Part shown: positions 1 to 8,744 of the stretch, in pieces
Layout of the letters: every line of letters begins with the position of its first letter
Position numbering within the stretch: position 1 is the first letter of the stretch
Source: JBCBDX01 sp038529265
GTDB taxonomy: Bacteria; Pseudomonadota; Alphaproteobacteria; Rhizobiales; Rhizobiaceae
Direction: 5' to 3'
Assembly: GCA_038529265.1 (NCBI GenBank)
Contig: JBCBDX010000005.1
Location: forward strand, 176,986-240,985
DNA length: 64,000 nt
Position numbers and translations under genes: made by a program
The notes under the pieces: generated by a model
The model's database searches: none
Seen by the model: only the letters and a program-made list of their open reading frames with translations
Told to the model about the DNA's origin: nothing

Positions 1-423
1 CGACCGATCATCGGACTTGGTGCTGGCGCGCAAGCCTACTACCCTGATGTTGGTGAGAAGCTGAATACGCTCTCCATCGTTCCGGCGCATGCTGATGTGG
101 CTAATGCTGTCGGTGCTGTCACCGGGCAAATTCGCATCACGCAGAAACTGGAAGTAGCGCCTAGCGATGATGGCCGCTTTCGTATTTTGGGTGGTGATCT
201 GTCAGACGATGATCGTAATCACCGCGATGAAGCTAGCGCGCTCAATGCGGCACGCACGGCTGTTCGACAGTTGGCGGAAAAGTCCGCGCTGGAGGCTGGT
301 GCGCAAGAAGCGGAAGTTATCATATGTGAAGATATTAAACGCGTGCAGATTGACGGCCTGGAACAGTTTGTGAGCGCCACGGTTTTTGCCGATGTTTTGG
401 CGCGACCAAGCCTGGCCAAGTGA
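1..423 (+). CDS. Hydantoinase/oxoprolinase family protein, C-terminal part (5' partial)
   Basis: The frame is open from base 1 to a TGA at 421-423, so the gene enters from outside the window. The visible 140 residues begin RPIIGLGAGAQAYYPDVG and continue with a stretch around PAHADVANAVGAVTG. This resembles the C-terminal end of the hydantoinase/oxoprolinase (HyuA-like) ATPase family, where a glycine-rich loop is followed by an 'HADVANAVGA' element. Members of the family act in ATP-dependent ring opening of 5-oxoproline or hydantoins, or are of unknown substrate. The substrate here cannot be inferred. A 105 bp gap separates it from malate synthase. Only the tail is visible, so the family call is moderate. 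Confidence 0.65.
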   Translation, partial: RPIIGLGAGAQAYYPDVGEKLNTLSIVPAHADVANAVGAVTGQIRITQKLEVAPSDDGRFRILGGDLSDDDRNHRDEASALNAARTAVRQLAEKSALEAGAQEAEVIICEDIKRVQIDGLEQFVSATVFADVLARPSLAK

Positions 424-528
424 CACCGCCATTTTATCCGAAATGTTAATAATGATTGTCACTCGTGCTGCATTGACACAAATCGGCACGCGCCTTTATT
501 CGACCGGCAACGGGAAATGGAGAGGATC

Positions 529-2682
529 ATGAGCACACGCACGGATAAATATGGCCTTCAGGTCGATCAAGGTCTTGAAGCGTTCATCACAGGTACTGCG
601 ATGGCCGGTACGGGCGTTGATGCCGATGATTTCTGGAGAGCGTTCTCCGAGATTGTTCATGATCTAGCGCCGAAAAACAAAGCTCTGCTTGAAAAGCGCG
701 AGAGCCTGCAGGCGCAGCTTGATGATTGGCACAAAGCCAATGGCATGCCGAACGATATGGAAGCCTATAAAGCTTTCCTGAAGGAAGTCGGTTACCTAGT
801 CGAAGAAGGGCCTGACTTTTCGGTTCAGACCGAAAATGTGGACGCGGAGATTGCAACCATTGCAGGGCCGCAGCTGGTTGTGCCGATTATGAATGCGCGC
901 TTTGCGCTCAACGCCGCCAATGCGCGGTGGGGCTCCCTTTACGACGCACTTTACGGCACCGATGCGATGGGCGATTTGCCGTCGGGCAAAGGATATGATG
1001 AAACCCGCGGTGCACGCGTGATCGCATGGGCCAAGAATTTTCTGGACAAAGCCGCGCCGTTGGCTGGTGGTTCTTGGGCAGATCTCTCCGGATTTACCAT
1101 TAAGGACGGTGTCTTGCTCTGCCAAACAAGTGGTGGCGAAACCGGCCTTGCCGATCCGTCCCAGTTTGTCGCGTTCAGCGAGGCGGGAGGTGCTGTTGAT
1201 CAACTGATGCTTGTTAAAAACAACATGCACATCAACATCGTGATCAATGCGAACCATCCAATCGGGAAGGCCGATCCGGCAAATATTGCTGATGTTGCTT
1301 TGGAAAGCGCAGTTACGGCCATCATGGACTGCGAAGATTCTGTTGCCGCCGTCGATGCCGAGGACAAAACACTCGTCTACACGAACTTTCTTGGGCTCAT
1401 GAAAGGCGATCTGGAAGAGAGCTTTGAAAAGGGTGGCAAAACCATCACCCGCAAGCTCAATGACGATGTGACAATGACGGCTGCTGATGGAGGCGATTGG
1501 ATTTCTTCCGGTCGTGCGCTGATGCTGGTGCGCAATGTTGGTCACCTGATGACCAACCCGGCGATCTTGCTCAAAGACGGCAGCGAAATTCCGGAAGGCA
1601 TCATGGATGCCATGTGCACCGCGCTGATTGCGCTGCATGATATTGGCCCGAACGGTCGGCGCAAGAATTCGCGCGAAGGCTCCATGTATGTGGTCAAACC
1701 GAAGATGCATGGCCCTGAAGAGGTCGCCTTTGCCAACGAGATTTTCACCCGCGTTGAAGCCGCCTTGGGGATGGGCGCCAACACCATCAAGATGGGCATC
1801 ATGGATGAGGAACGCCGGACGACGGTGAACCTGAAAGAGTGTATCCGCGCGGCTCAGAAGCGCGTGGTCTTTATCAATACCGGCTTCCTTGATCGCACTG
1901 GTGATGAAATGCACACGTCCATGCATGCAGGACCAATGATCCGCAAAGGCGATATGAAGGGTGCGCCCTGGATCAAGGCCTATGAAGACTGGAACGTTGA
2001 TATCGGCCTGAGCTGCGGCCTGCGTGGGCGCGCTCAAATCGGCAAGGGCATGTGGGCTATGCCTGACTTGATGAACGCCATGCTTGAGCAAAAGATCGGC
2101 CACCCAAAGGCTGGGGCGAACTGCGCATGGGTGCCATCTCCAACGGCGGCAACACTGCACGCCACGCACTACCATCAGGTCAATGTGGGCAGCGTTCAGG
2201 ATGAGCTGAGCAAGCGCGGTCGTGCCTCATTGGATGACATTCTGTCGATCCCCGTCGCGATGCGACCAAACTGGACGCCAGAAGATATTCAGGCCGAACT
2301 CGACAATAATGCGCAGGGTATTCTGGGCTATGTCGCGCGCTGGGTCGATCAGGGTGTTGGTTGTTCCAAAGTGCCGGACATCAATGATGTGGGCCTGATG
2401 GAAGACCGAGCGACATTGCGTATTTCATCACAGCATATGGCCAACTGGCTTCTGCATGGTGTGGTGAGCGAAGAGCAGATCATTGAAACGATGAAGAAGA
2501 TGGCCAAAGTGGTTGATGCGCAAAATGCGGGTGATCCGGCCTATACGCCGATGGCACCGGGCTTTGATGGTATTGCGTTTCAAGCAGCGCTTGATCTGGT
2601 GCTCAAAGGGCTGGTTCAACCATCCGGTTATACCGAACCGATCCTGCACCAGAAGCGTTTGGAGCTTAAAGCCGCAGCCTGA
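529..2682 (+). CDS. glcB: Malate synthase G
   Basis: Condenses glyoxylate with acetyl-CoA to malate (glyoxylate shunt and glycolate use, cytosolic monomer). The 717-residue length is typical of the large G isoform. Recognisable family signatures are DCEDSVAAVDAEDK around residue 267 (catalytic acidic residues), GRALMLVRNVGH, and INTGFLDRTGDEMHTSM around 449-465. The C-terminus ends in LHQKRLELKAAA as in relatives. An in-frame ATG lies at 517, but I prefer 529 because the family starts with MSxRTDKYGLQVDQGL and GGAGAGG lies just upstream. The gene appears monocistronic and is followed by a strong terminator. Confidence 0.96.
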   Translation: MSTRTDKYGLQVDQGLEAFITGTAMAGTGVDADDFWRAFSEIVHDLAPKNKALLEKRESLQAQLDDWHKANGMPNDMEAYKAFLKEVGYLVEEGPDFSVQTENVDAEIATIAGPQLVVPIMNARFALNAANARWGSLYDALYGTDAMGDLPSGKGYDETRGARVIAWAKNFLDKAAPLAGGSWADLSGFTIKDGVLLCQTSGGETGLADPSQFVAFSEAGGAVDQLMLVKNNMHINIVINANHPIGKADPANIADVALESAVTAIMDCEDSVAAVDAEDKTLVYTNFLGLMKGDLEESFEKGGKTITRKLNDDVTMTAADGGDWISSGRALMLVRNVGHLMTNPAILLKDGSEIPEGIMDAMCTALIALHDIGPNGRRKNSREGSMYVVKPKMHGPEEVAFANEIFTRVEAALGMGANTIKMGIMDEERRTTVNLKECIRAAQKRVVFINTGFLDRTGDEMHTSMHAGPMIRKGDMKGAPWIKAYEDWNVDIGLSCGLRGRAQIGKGMWAMPDLMNAMLEQKIGHPKAGANCAWVPSPTAATLHATHYHQVNVGSVQDELSKRGRASLDDILSIPVAMRPNWTPEDIQAELDNNAQGILGYVARWVDQGVGCSKVPDINDVGLMEDRATLRISSQHMANWLLHGVVSEEQIIETMKKMAKVVDAQNAGDPAYTPMAPGFDGIAFQAALDLVLKGLVQPSGYTEPILHQKRLELKAAA

Positions 2683-2706
2683 TATCTTACAGTTTAAGCG
2701 TGAAAT

Positions 2707-2732
2707 GGCGGGCAGTTTGGCCCGCCTTTTTT
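2707..2732 (+). terminator. Rho-independent terminator of glcB
   Basis: GGCGGGC (2707-2713) and GCCCGCC (2720-2726) form a perfect 7-bp GC stem with a 6-nt loop, followed directly by six T. It lies 25 bp after the glcB stop codon and just before the stop of the convergent membrane protein gene. Confidence 0.92.
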
Positions 2733-2734
2733 GT

Positions 2735-3112
2735 TCAGAATTCTGACGCTGACCGGCTGGTGATCAGTTTGTAAGCGATTATGCCCACAGCGATTTGTGC
2801 TGTAAGCACTGCCGGCCATATCTGATGCGTCATGGGGTCAAACCATTTTTGTGGGCCGTAGGAAACCATGGCCAGCACAGACGCTACAATGGTGAGTATT
2901 TGGCCCGAGCGTGTGCTTTGCCCGCCGCGCAGCAGCGCAGCGATACAAGAAGCCAGTGACGCCGCCAAAAACGGTCCCAGCGCAAAGGGCACAACCGCAT
3001 AAGGCGGATGCGGCGGTGCCTGGAAGAACATGGCAAACATCATAACCAGTTGAAGAATGATCAGAACCACCAAGGCGGTGTCTAGGGAAGAAAGACGTGT
3101 CATATCATGCAT
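2735..3112 (-). CDS. Small four-helix membrane protein, unknown function
   Basis: A 125-residue protein with about four hydrophobic segments: LDTALVVLIILQLVMMFAMF, YAVVPFALGPFLAASLAS, ILTIVASVLAMVSYG and IWPAVLTAQIAVGIIAYKLI. It is probably an inner-membrane protein and I do not recognise a named family. It is transcribed divergently from a TetR-type regulator 77 bp away, with a direct repeat in between. This suggests that the regulator controls this gene, as is common for TetR proteins and adjacent membrane genes. Function unknown. Confidence 0.75.
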   Translation of the reverse strand: MHDMTRLSSLDTALVVLIILQLVMMFAMFFQAPPHPPYAVVPFALGPFLAASLASCIAALLRGGQSTRSGQILTIVASVLAMVSYGPQKWFDPMTHQIWPAVLTAQIAVGIIAYKLITSRSASEF

Positions 3113-3146
3113 CCGTATTATTTTGTACGATTTGACATATCCGTAT
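3111..3146. promoter_or_regulatory. Candidate TetR operator region (direct repeat ATCCGTAT)
   Basis: ATCCGTAT occurs at 3111-3118 and again at 3139-3146, 28 bp apart, in the short divergent region between the membrane protein gene and the TetR gene. The first copy touches the membrane gene start. Repeats placed this way often mark the sites of the adjacent regulator. The assignment is inferred from position only. Confidence 0.35.
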
Positions 3147-3189
3147 AACTCTTTACGTTTTTTGGCAAGCTAAAACTACGCGGTTGTTC

Positions 3190-3816
3190 ATGAGCAAAGA
3201 GAGCACTGAGGCCAGCTACGCCGACCGTCGCCGCCTGGCGATTGAAGAAGCAGCGTATCTGGTGTTGGCCGAAAAGGGCTATAAAGGCGCATCGATGCTG
3301 GAAATCGCACGCCGCGCCGGCGCCTCAAACGAAACGTTGTATAAGTGGTACGGCAACAAACAGGGGTTGTTTAAGTCGCTGGTTGAAGACAATGCCAACC
3401 GCATCACATCCATGATCGACACGGTACAAAGCGATGCGATGCATGAAACGGGGCTGGATGTATTGATCCCGGTCGGCGAGCGTCTTTTGTCAGTTCTGAC
3501 CAGCGAACGCGCCATTGCGCTTAACCGCGCAGCAGCCGGCGATGTTCACGATACAAGTACGCTTGGAAGGGCCCTTTCGCAGAACGGTCGGGAAACGGTA
3601 TTGCCGCTCATCACACGGCTCATTGAGCAGACAGCTGCAAATGGAAGTCTTGATCCGGACAATGCCAGCGACATCGCCGAAACCTGGCTATCCTTGCTGG
3701 TTGGCGACCTTCAGGTCCGCATTGTCACCGGCCAAATGCAGGCACCCTCTGAAAATGACATCAGAAGACGGGCGCGTAAAGCTGTCGGGCAACTGACGGC
3801 AATGCTCTCAAACTGA
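3190..3816 (+). CDS. TetR/AcrR family transcriptional regulator
   Basis: A 208-residue protein with an N-terminal TetR helix-turn-helix (residues about 15-60: AAYLVLAEKGYKGASMLEIA then AGASNETLYKWYGNKQGLFK) and an all-helical C-terminal ligand/dimer domain ending in a TetR_C-like segment. The ATG at 3190 is used; an upstream TTG at 3184 would add two residues. It is divergent from a small membrane protein that is its probable target, and its end overlaps the convergent VOC gene by 9 bp. Effector unknown. Confidence 0.92.
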   Translation: MSKESTEASYADRRRLAIEEAAYLVLAEKGYKGASMLEIARRAGASNETLYKWYGNKQGLFKSLVEDNANRITSMIDTVQSDAMHETGLDVLIPVGERLLSVLTSERAIALNRAAAGDVHDTSTLGRALSQNGRETVLPLITRLIEQTAANGSLDPDNASDIAETWLSLLVGDLQVRIVTGQMQAPSENDIRRRARKAVGQLTAMLSN

Positions 3817-4194
3817 CTGAATCTGCTCACCGAAAAAGATCAAAAGCGAATCTTCATCGATCACGTGGAACTCGCGTTGCCCATACTCCTGATTAAACGG
3901 CGCACGCACGCGCCCTTTAGGCAGCTCGTCGAGTTTAGGCTTCAGCTTTTCGTAAAGTGAATCGATTCCGTTAACGTCGACATAGCAAGATTGTTGTCGC
4001 CGCTCATCGGAGAGATCACAGTCCGGATCAGCTTCGAGCAAACGCATTGCTATGCTACCCCAGCAAACAAATGCGTAATTTTCAGCGCGAAACGTACACT
4101 GAAATCCGAGTACACCCTCATAGAAACGCAATGCGCGGTCCATATCCGACACCATGACGAACGGCGTAAGCTGATGGATGTGTTCGGCTGTCAT
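3808..4194 (-). CDS. VOC (glyoxalase/bleomycin resistance) family protein
   Basis: A 128-residue protein with the two beta-alpha-beta-beta-beta modules of the vicinal oxygen chelate fold. It starts HIHQLTPFVMVSDMDRALRF YEGVLGF and ends near FHVIDEDSLLIFFGE, where a metal-binding glutamate is usual. Relatives include glyoxalase-type enzymes and bleomycin-binding proteins; the exact substrate is not predictable. It is convergent with the TetR gene and its neighbours give no pathway. Confidence 0.88.
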   Translation of the reverse strand: MTAEHIHQLTPFVMVSDMDRALRFYEGVLGFQCTFRAENYAFVCWGSIAMRLLEADPDCDLSDERRQQSCYVDVNGIDSLYEKLKPKLDELPKGRVRAPFNQEYGQREFHVIDEDSLLIFFGEQIQSV

Positions 4195-4262
4195 GACTTT
4201 CGTTCCGCGTCCGGTTTGTGTTCTGCAGCTAGAGATGACTCAAAGTCGGCTCCGCCAAACGC

Positions 4263-4583
4263 TCAGCAGTCAGCGATGTAGCGCGCTTTCACCCATCCCA
4301 TACCGACACCGCTACCAGCGCCGATCATGATTGGACACCAACGTGAGCCCGGCGCACGATCGCGGGGCACACATGTCCCGTTGGCCCAAATCGGTCCATG
4401 CTCACCCTGCTTAAGCGTATTGATAATCGGCGCAGAAGCGCTTGGGCGTTCGCGAACGTTCAACACATCCCAAGATGGAACATTGACCACGCAAAGACTG
4501 GCCACTGCGGGTTTGGTCAAAGTCACGGTCGTGACGAGCATAATTGCCGAGATCGTGGCTATTTTAATGAACAAGGCTTTCAT
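4263..4583 (-). CDS. Exported SH3-like domain protein (second of a tandem pair)
   Basis: A 106-residue protein with a signal peptide (KALFIKIATISAIMLVTTVT then cleavage near AVA-S) and one bacterial SH3-like domain with the usual DVLNVRERPSASAPIINTL element. Four cysteines in the mature part (SLCVVN, GTCVPR, RWCPI, IADC) suggest disulfides in the periplasm. Its ATG overlaps the stop codon of the upstream paralog as TAATG, so the pair is probably translationally coupled. Such domains often bind peptides or cell wall; the target is unknown. Confidence 0.82.
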   Translation of the reverse strand: MKALFIKIATISAIMLVTTVTLTKPAVASLCVVNVPSWDVLNVRERPSASAPIINTLKQGEHGPIWANGTCVPRDRAPGSRWCPIMIGAGSGVGMGWVKARYIADC

Positions 4584-4927
4584 TATGGACAATCCTGATC
4601 GCGAATAAACCGGGCTTTGACATAACCATCGACGACAGAGTTGCCGTTATAGTGTGTGACAGAGCACCAGCGAGATCCCCACGGCCGCGATAACGGAATG
4701 CACTGCGAGCGAAGCGCCAGAATGCCTTGGGCATAGGGGTCAATGCGATCAACAATGGCTGAGTTGGCCGATGCGCCCGCGCGAACATTGAGGACATCTC
4801 CAGCTGGCACATTTACGACCCGAAGACAGCCCGGACCGCTTGTAGCTTGAGCCGCCGTCACGCTTGTTGCTGCCATCAGCAAGATAGCACAAATCGTCTT
4901 TGTGCCTTGAAATAGGTGTTTTCTCAT
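4583..4927 (-). CDS. Exported SH3-like domain protein (first of a tandem pair)
   Basis: A 114-residue protein with a signal peptide (RKHLFQGTKTICAILLMAAT, cleavage near AQA) and an SH3-like domain containing GDVLNVRAGASANSAIVD. It is a paralog of the following gene, sharing the pattern of cysteines (GCLRVVN, SQCIPLSR, SRWCSV, DQDCP) and the motif G-Y/W-VKARF/YI near the end. The ATG at 4927 is chosen because the signal peptide starts there; the frame is open upstream to 4957. Periplasmic location is inferred. Confidence 0.82.
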   Translation of the reverse strand: MRKHLFQGTKTICAILLMAATSVTAAQATSGPGCLRVVNVPAGDVLNVRAGASANSAIVDRIDPYAQGILALRSQCIPLSRPWGSRWCSVTHYNGNSVVDGYVKARFIRDQDCP

Positions 4928-5020
4928 AAAAGCCTCCCGCTTACCCCGCGTCACCATAATCCATTGTCTACGATTTTACGCGAAGAATCTGGATAGGGTC
5001 GTCACCCTATTTCAGAAACG

Positions 5021-5788
5021 CTAGTCGCGAAGCGCTGCAATGCCGATACCAACCGCGTCAAATCCGCCATCAACAGCCAACACATGTCCGGTAATGTAGC
5101 TGGCTTCGGGAGATGTCAGAAACCAGATTGCGTTCGCCAATTCGTGCTCTTCGGCGTGGCGGGGAATAGGCAGAACGTCATAATAGGCCTGACGCACGGC
5201 GGGGGAATGGACCTTCTTGGCCATCTCCGTTTCAACCGGCCCGGGCGCAACTGCGTTCACACGAATGTTCCACTCGCCGAGCTCTGCGGCATACTGCTTG
5301 GTCAGGTGCGCCAGTGCGGCTTTTGAGGTGCCATATGCCACCCGCATGGTCGATGCGCGCAAACCGGAAATTGAGGTGATGTTGACGATAGAGCCGCCAC
5401 CAGCGTCGCGAAGCAATGGCGCGACCGCCTGCGTCATAAGAAAGGGGCCATCCAGATTGGTCGCCATGACCGAGCGCCACAGCGCATAATCATGATCAGC
5501 AGCCGGAGCAAAATCAGCGACCCCGGCATTGTTGATGAGCGCGTTGAGACCGCCAAACAAGAAAGCGGACATGCGCACCGTTTCCTCAACGTCGTCGGGT
5601 TTGGAGACATCGCAGGCAATGGCACGCGCGCGGTTGCTCTTGAGCGAGACGAAGGCTTGCTCAAGTGCGTCACCACGATTGTCTATGCCGACGACATTCC
5701 AGCCTTCCACCAAAAAACGCCGTACGGTTGCCAGGCCAATACCGCGCGCCGCGCCCGTGATCAGCACCGTCTTTTCCGCCTCTCCCAT
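5021..5788 (-). CDS. SDR family NAD(P)-dependent oxidoreductase
   Basis: A classical short-chain dehydrogenase of 255 residues. The cofactor motif TGAARGIG is near residue 12, NNAG near 85, the catalytic Ser in NITSISG, Tyr-x-x-x-Lys in YGTSK, and the C-terminal GHVLAVDGGF. The start at 5788 is preceded by GGGGAGGAGAT, a strong ribosome binding site; the open frame extends 15 codons further. It is divergent from the Gfo/Idh/MocA and PfkB genes, so a role in the same sugar or polyol pathway is possible but not shown. Confidence 0.92.
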   Translation of the reverse strand: MGEAEKTVLITGAARGIGLATVRRFLVEGWNVVGIDNRGDALEQAFVSLKSNRARAIACDVSKPDDVEETVRMSAFLFGGLNALINNAGVADFAPAADHDYALWRSVMATNLDGPFLMTQAVAPLLRDAGGGSIVNITSISGLRASTMRVAYGTSKAALAHLTKQYAAELGEWNIRVNAVAPGPVETEMAKKVHSPAVRQAYYDVLPIPRHAEEHELANAIWFLTSPEASYITGHVLAVDGGFDAVGIGIAALRD

Positions 5789-5905
5789 ATCTCCTCCCCA
5801 ACAATAACTGGCAATCTTAACTACCGTCGACAATCAGAAAGCGTAAAGCCTTGAATTGGCGACAAATAGCGGTAATGGAGCAATGCTGCGTTTGGGAGGA
5901 CACAG

Positions 5906-7033
5906 ATGGCGCGACGCTATGCCGTTATCGGAACAGGCATGATGGGCCAGGAGCACATCCGCAACATTTCGTTGCTCGATGACGCCGAGGTCGCTGCGGT
6001 GGTCGATACCGACGCCGTTATGCGTTCTCAAGGCGCACAAATGGCAATCGACTTCGGTAGTCCAAACGTCAAGAGTTTCACGACACTCGATGAGCTGACA
6101 GAAGCCGGCGGCATTGATGCCTATGTCGTTGTGACGCCCAACGACACGCATGCCCGCGTCATGGATCGATTGCTGGCAACCAACAAGCCGATTCTGCTGG
6201 AAAAACCGGCGGCGACAACGCCACAGGAAGCCTGGGCGATGGTCGAGATTGCGCGCGCGCGCCTTGCACCGGTGTGGGTCGGCATGGAGTATCGCTTCAT
6301 GCCAGCCGTCGCGCGGCTGGTCGACGAGGTAGAAGCCGGCGCCGCTGGCCAGCCTCATATGGTCTCCATTGTGGAGCATCGTTTTCCATTTCTGGATAAG
6401 GTTGAGTTCTGGAACCGGTCATATGACAGAACAGGCGGTACGATGGTCGAGAAATGCTGCCATTTCTTTGATCTGATGCGGCATTTGACAGGTTCCGAGC
6501 CCACGCGGCTTTATGCATCCGGCGCGCAAAGCGTCAATTTCGTCGATGATCTGAAAAACCCGCGACACAAACCTGTCGTCGACAATGCCTTTGTGGTGGT
6601 CGATTTTGAAAATGGTATGCGCTCATCCCTCGATCTTTGCATGTTTGCGGAAGGTTCGTGGTGGCAGGAGCAAGTGTCGGTAACTGGCGACAAAGCGAAA
6701 CTGGTCGCAAGCGTTCCGGGGCCTGCACGCTTCAACCCCGATGCCGACCCGCGGCACTCCCACTTTGGTGTTTATCCAAGACGCGGTGAAAACCGAACTG
6801 AAGAAGAGCTTGCCATCAACCAGGACCTTATGAATGCGGGCGATCATCACGGTAGTACCTACTTTCAACATTTGGCCTTTGCGGAGATGATCCAGACGCA
6901 GTCACAGCCCGCCGTATCGCTTGATGATGGTGCCATGGCTGTCGAAATGGGTGCCGCAGCCGAGACGGCTATCGCAGAGAAACGGCTCGTCGAAATTTCT
7001 GCCCGCCCAACAGTACTCAAGGGAGCAGCTTGA
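5906..7033 (+). CDS. Gfo/Idh/MocA family oxidoreductase
   Basis: A 375-residue NAD(P)-dependent dehydrogenase of sugars or inositols. The N-terminal Rossmann motif is AVIGTGMMGQEH, the family lysine motif is ILLEKPAAT around residue 98, and the C-terminal alpha/beta domain includes GGTMVEKCCHFFDLMRHL with the conserved His/Asp region. GGGAGGACACAG precedes the ATG. The stop overlaps the start of the PfkB kinase (TGATG), so the two enzymes probably act in one carbohydrate pathway. Substrate not predictable. Confidence 0.92.
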   Translation: MARRYAVIGTGMMGQEHIRNISLLDDAEVAAVVDTDAVMRSQGAQMAIDFGSPNVKSFTTLDELTEAGGIDAYVVVTPNDTHARVMDRLLATNKPILLEKPAATTPQEAWAMVEIARARLAPVWVGMEYRFMPAVARLVDEVEAGAAGQPHMVSIVEHRFPFLDKVEFWNRSYDRTGGTMVEKCCHFFDLMRHLTGSEPTRLYASGAQSVNFVDDLKNPRHKPVVDNAFVVVDFENGMRSSLDLCMFAEGSWWQEQVSVTGDKAKLVASVPGPARFNPDADPRHSHFGVYPRRGENRTEEELAINQDLMNAGDHHGSTYFQHLAFAEMIQTQSQPAVSLDDGAMAVEMGAAAETAIAEKRLVEISARPTVLKGAA

Positions 7034-7977
7034 TGTTTATTACCTGCGGCGAAGCGCTCTACGACATGTTCGTCAAACCCTCAGATGGCGGCAACCCGCA
7101 TGGCGTGACGGTGGACGGTGTCGTCGGTGGCTCACCACTGAACATGGCTTTGGGCCTGGCACGCATGGGCAACCGGGTATCTCTCTTTACGCGCATTTCC
7201 AATGACGCCTTCGGTCAGCGCTTGCGCGATTTCATGGCGAACAACCAGATCAGCGATGAATATTGTGTCGCGGCAGATCAACCAACAACACTGGCGATGG
7301 TTGAAACCGATGAAACCGGCCACCCCAGCTATTCCATTTATTCAAATGGTACTGCCGACTGTTCTATGGAGATGTCAGATATCCCCGGTGATCTCGATCC
7401 GCGCGACGGGCTGATCCATCTGGGTTCCTTCGCCACCGTTCTTGAACCGAGTGGGCGCGCGCTGCGCGAATTTGCCAAGCAAAATGCCGATACACACTTC
7501 ATCACCTACGATCCCAATGTGCGTCTCGTGGTGGTGCCGGAAGTCGAACCATGGCGGGAAACGACCGATGAACTGTTACCCATTGCGGGCATGGTGAAAG
7601 CCAGTGATGAGGACTTGGGGATCATCTATCCCGATCAGCCGATTGAAGCGTTCATCGAAAAAGCGTTGGTCGCCGGTGCAGACATTTGCATCGTCACCAA
7701 AGGGCCCGATGGCGCCCTCATTGGGAGCGCTGACGGGCGGCTGGTTTCTGTTCCGGGCCAGAAGGTCAATGTTATCGATACTGTTGGCGCAGGCGATACA
7801 TTCATGGCGGCCTCAATGCACTATCTGGCCGCACAAAGTGCGTGTGAGAAAGGTTTGGCGCGCGATGTTGATCTTATTGAAATGGGCTCCTTTGCGGTCA
7901 AAGCAGCGGCGATCACATGTAGCCGCCGCGGCGCGGACTTACCATCACTGGCCGACATAGAGGCTTTTGACGGTTAG
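7033..7977 (+). CDS. PfkB family carbohydrate kinase
   Basis: A ribokinase-like sugar kinase of 314 residues. N-terminal ITCGEALYDMFV and GGSPLNMALGLARMG form the substrate-binding lid region. The C-terminal signature DTVGAGDTFMAA (about residue 253) holds the catalytic Asp and anion hole. It resembles fructokinases, but specificity is uncertain. The ATG at 7033 overlaps the upstream stop as TGATG, so it is coupled to the Gfo/Idh/MocA gene. It is followed by a 62 bp gap before the GST gene. Confidence 0.9.
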   Translation: MFITCGEALYDMFVKPSDGGNPHGVTVDGVVGGSPLNMALGLARMGNRVSLFTRISNDAFGQRLRDFMANNQISDEYCVAADQPTTLAMVETDETGHPSYSIYSNGTADCSMEMSDIPGDLDPRDGLIHLGSFATVLEPSGRALREFAKQNADTHFITYDPNVRLVVVPEVEPWRETTDELLPIAGMVKASDEDLGIIYPDQPIEAFIEKALVAGADICIVTKGPDGALIGSADGRLVSVPGQKVNVIDTVGAGDTFMAASMHYLAAQSACEKGLARDVDLIEMGSFAVKAAAITCSRRGADLPSLADIEAFDG

Positions 7978-8039
7978 GCTTGAACGCGATTGCCGGGATT
8001 GGAGGAACGGTCTAAGACGGGCCGAGGTTTATTGATTCC

Positions 8040-8729
8040 ATGCGCCTGTTTCATCACCCCATGTCTGCCCCCGCCCGCTTCAGCCGACTGCTGCTGAACG
8101 AGTATGGCGTCGAGTTTGATTTGGTCGAAGAGCAGACTTGGCGGCGCCGTCAGGAGTTTGTGGCGATGAACCCCGCAAATAGCCTGCCGGTACTTATTGC
8201 AGAGGCAAGCGTGCCAGTGATCGGTGCCATTCCTATTGCCGAATATCTTGACGAGACGCGCGGGCCAATGATGCGAGACGCGCGCCTTATGCCGGACTAT
8301 CCGCTGGAACGCGCCGAGGTGCGGCGTTTGGTCGATTGGTTCACGACACGCCTGGAAGCTGATGTCTGTCGGGCGATGGTGCGCGAACGGATTAGCAAAC
8401 TGGAGCAGGCCGCAGAGGGCGGCGGCGGAGCGCCCGATTCTGCCGTGCTGCGCGCAGCGCGTGCCAACGCCAAACAGCATATGACTTACCTGAATTGGCT
8501 TGCCGGGACCCGCAACTGGCTCGGCGGTTCGAGCATTTCGATTGCTGACTTCAGTGCAGCGGCCAGCCTGAGCGTGCTTGACTACATGGGCGAAGTGCTT
8601 TGGGCAGACTTGCCTGCCGCAAAAGACTGGTACGCGCGCGTTAAATCACGCCCATCCTTTAGACCGTTGCTCACCGACCGGATACGCGGTTTGACACCCG
8701 TCTCGCACTATGCGGACCTCGACTTCTAG
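8040..8729 (+). CDS. Glutathione S-transferase family protein
   Basis: A 229-residue GST. The thioredoxin-like N-terminal domain begins MRLFHHPMSAPARFSRLLLN with FVAMNPANSLPVL and the cis-Pro/Ser region PIAEYLDET. The all-helical C-terminal domain contains GGSSISIADFSAAASL, the family N-capping motif. In Hyphomicrobiales a GST commonly precedes queG and a YeeZ-like epimerase, as here. Its TAG stop is in the same frame as the following queG, which starts only a few codons later. Confidence 0.92.
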   Translation: MRLFHHPMSAPARFSRLLLNEYGVEFDLVEEQTWRRRQEFVAMNPANSLPVLIAEASVPVIGAIPIAEYLDETRGPMMRDARLMPDYPLERAEVRRLVDWFTTRLEADVCRAMVRERISKLEQAAEGGGGAPDSAVLRAARANAKQHMTYLNWLAGTRNWLGGSSISIADFSAAASLSVLDYMGEVLWADLPAAKDWYARVKSRPSFRPLLTDRIRGLTPVSHYADLDF

Positions 8730-8744
8730 GAACAGGAAAAACCG

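Noticed and set aside
796..2175. 459-codon open frame on the minus strand
   Set aside because: It lies entirely antisense to malate synthase G, whose protein is clearly conserved. The long antisense frame follows from the codon bias of the real gene and its peptide shows no recognisable domain.
3132..3160. Sigma-70 promoter with TTGACA at 3132-3137 before the TetR gene
   Set aside because: The -35 element is good, but no acceptable -10 element is found at 16-18 bp spacing.
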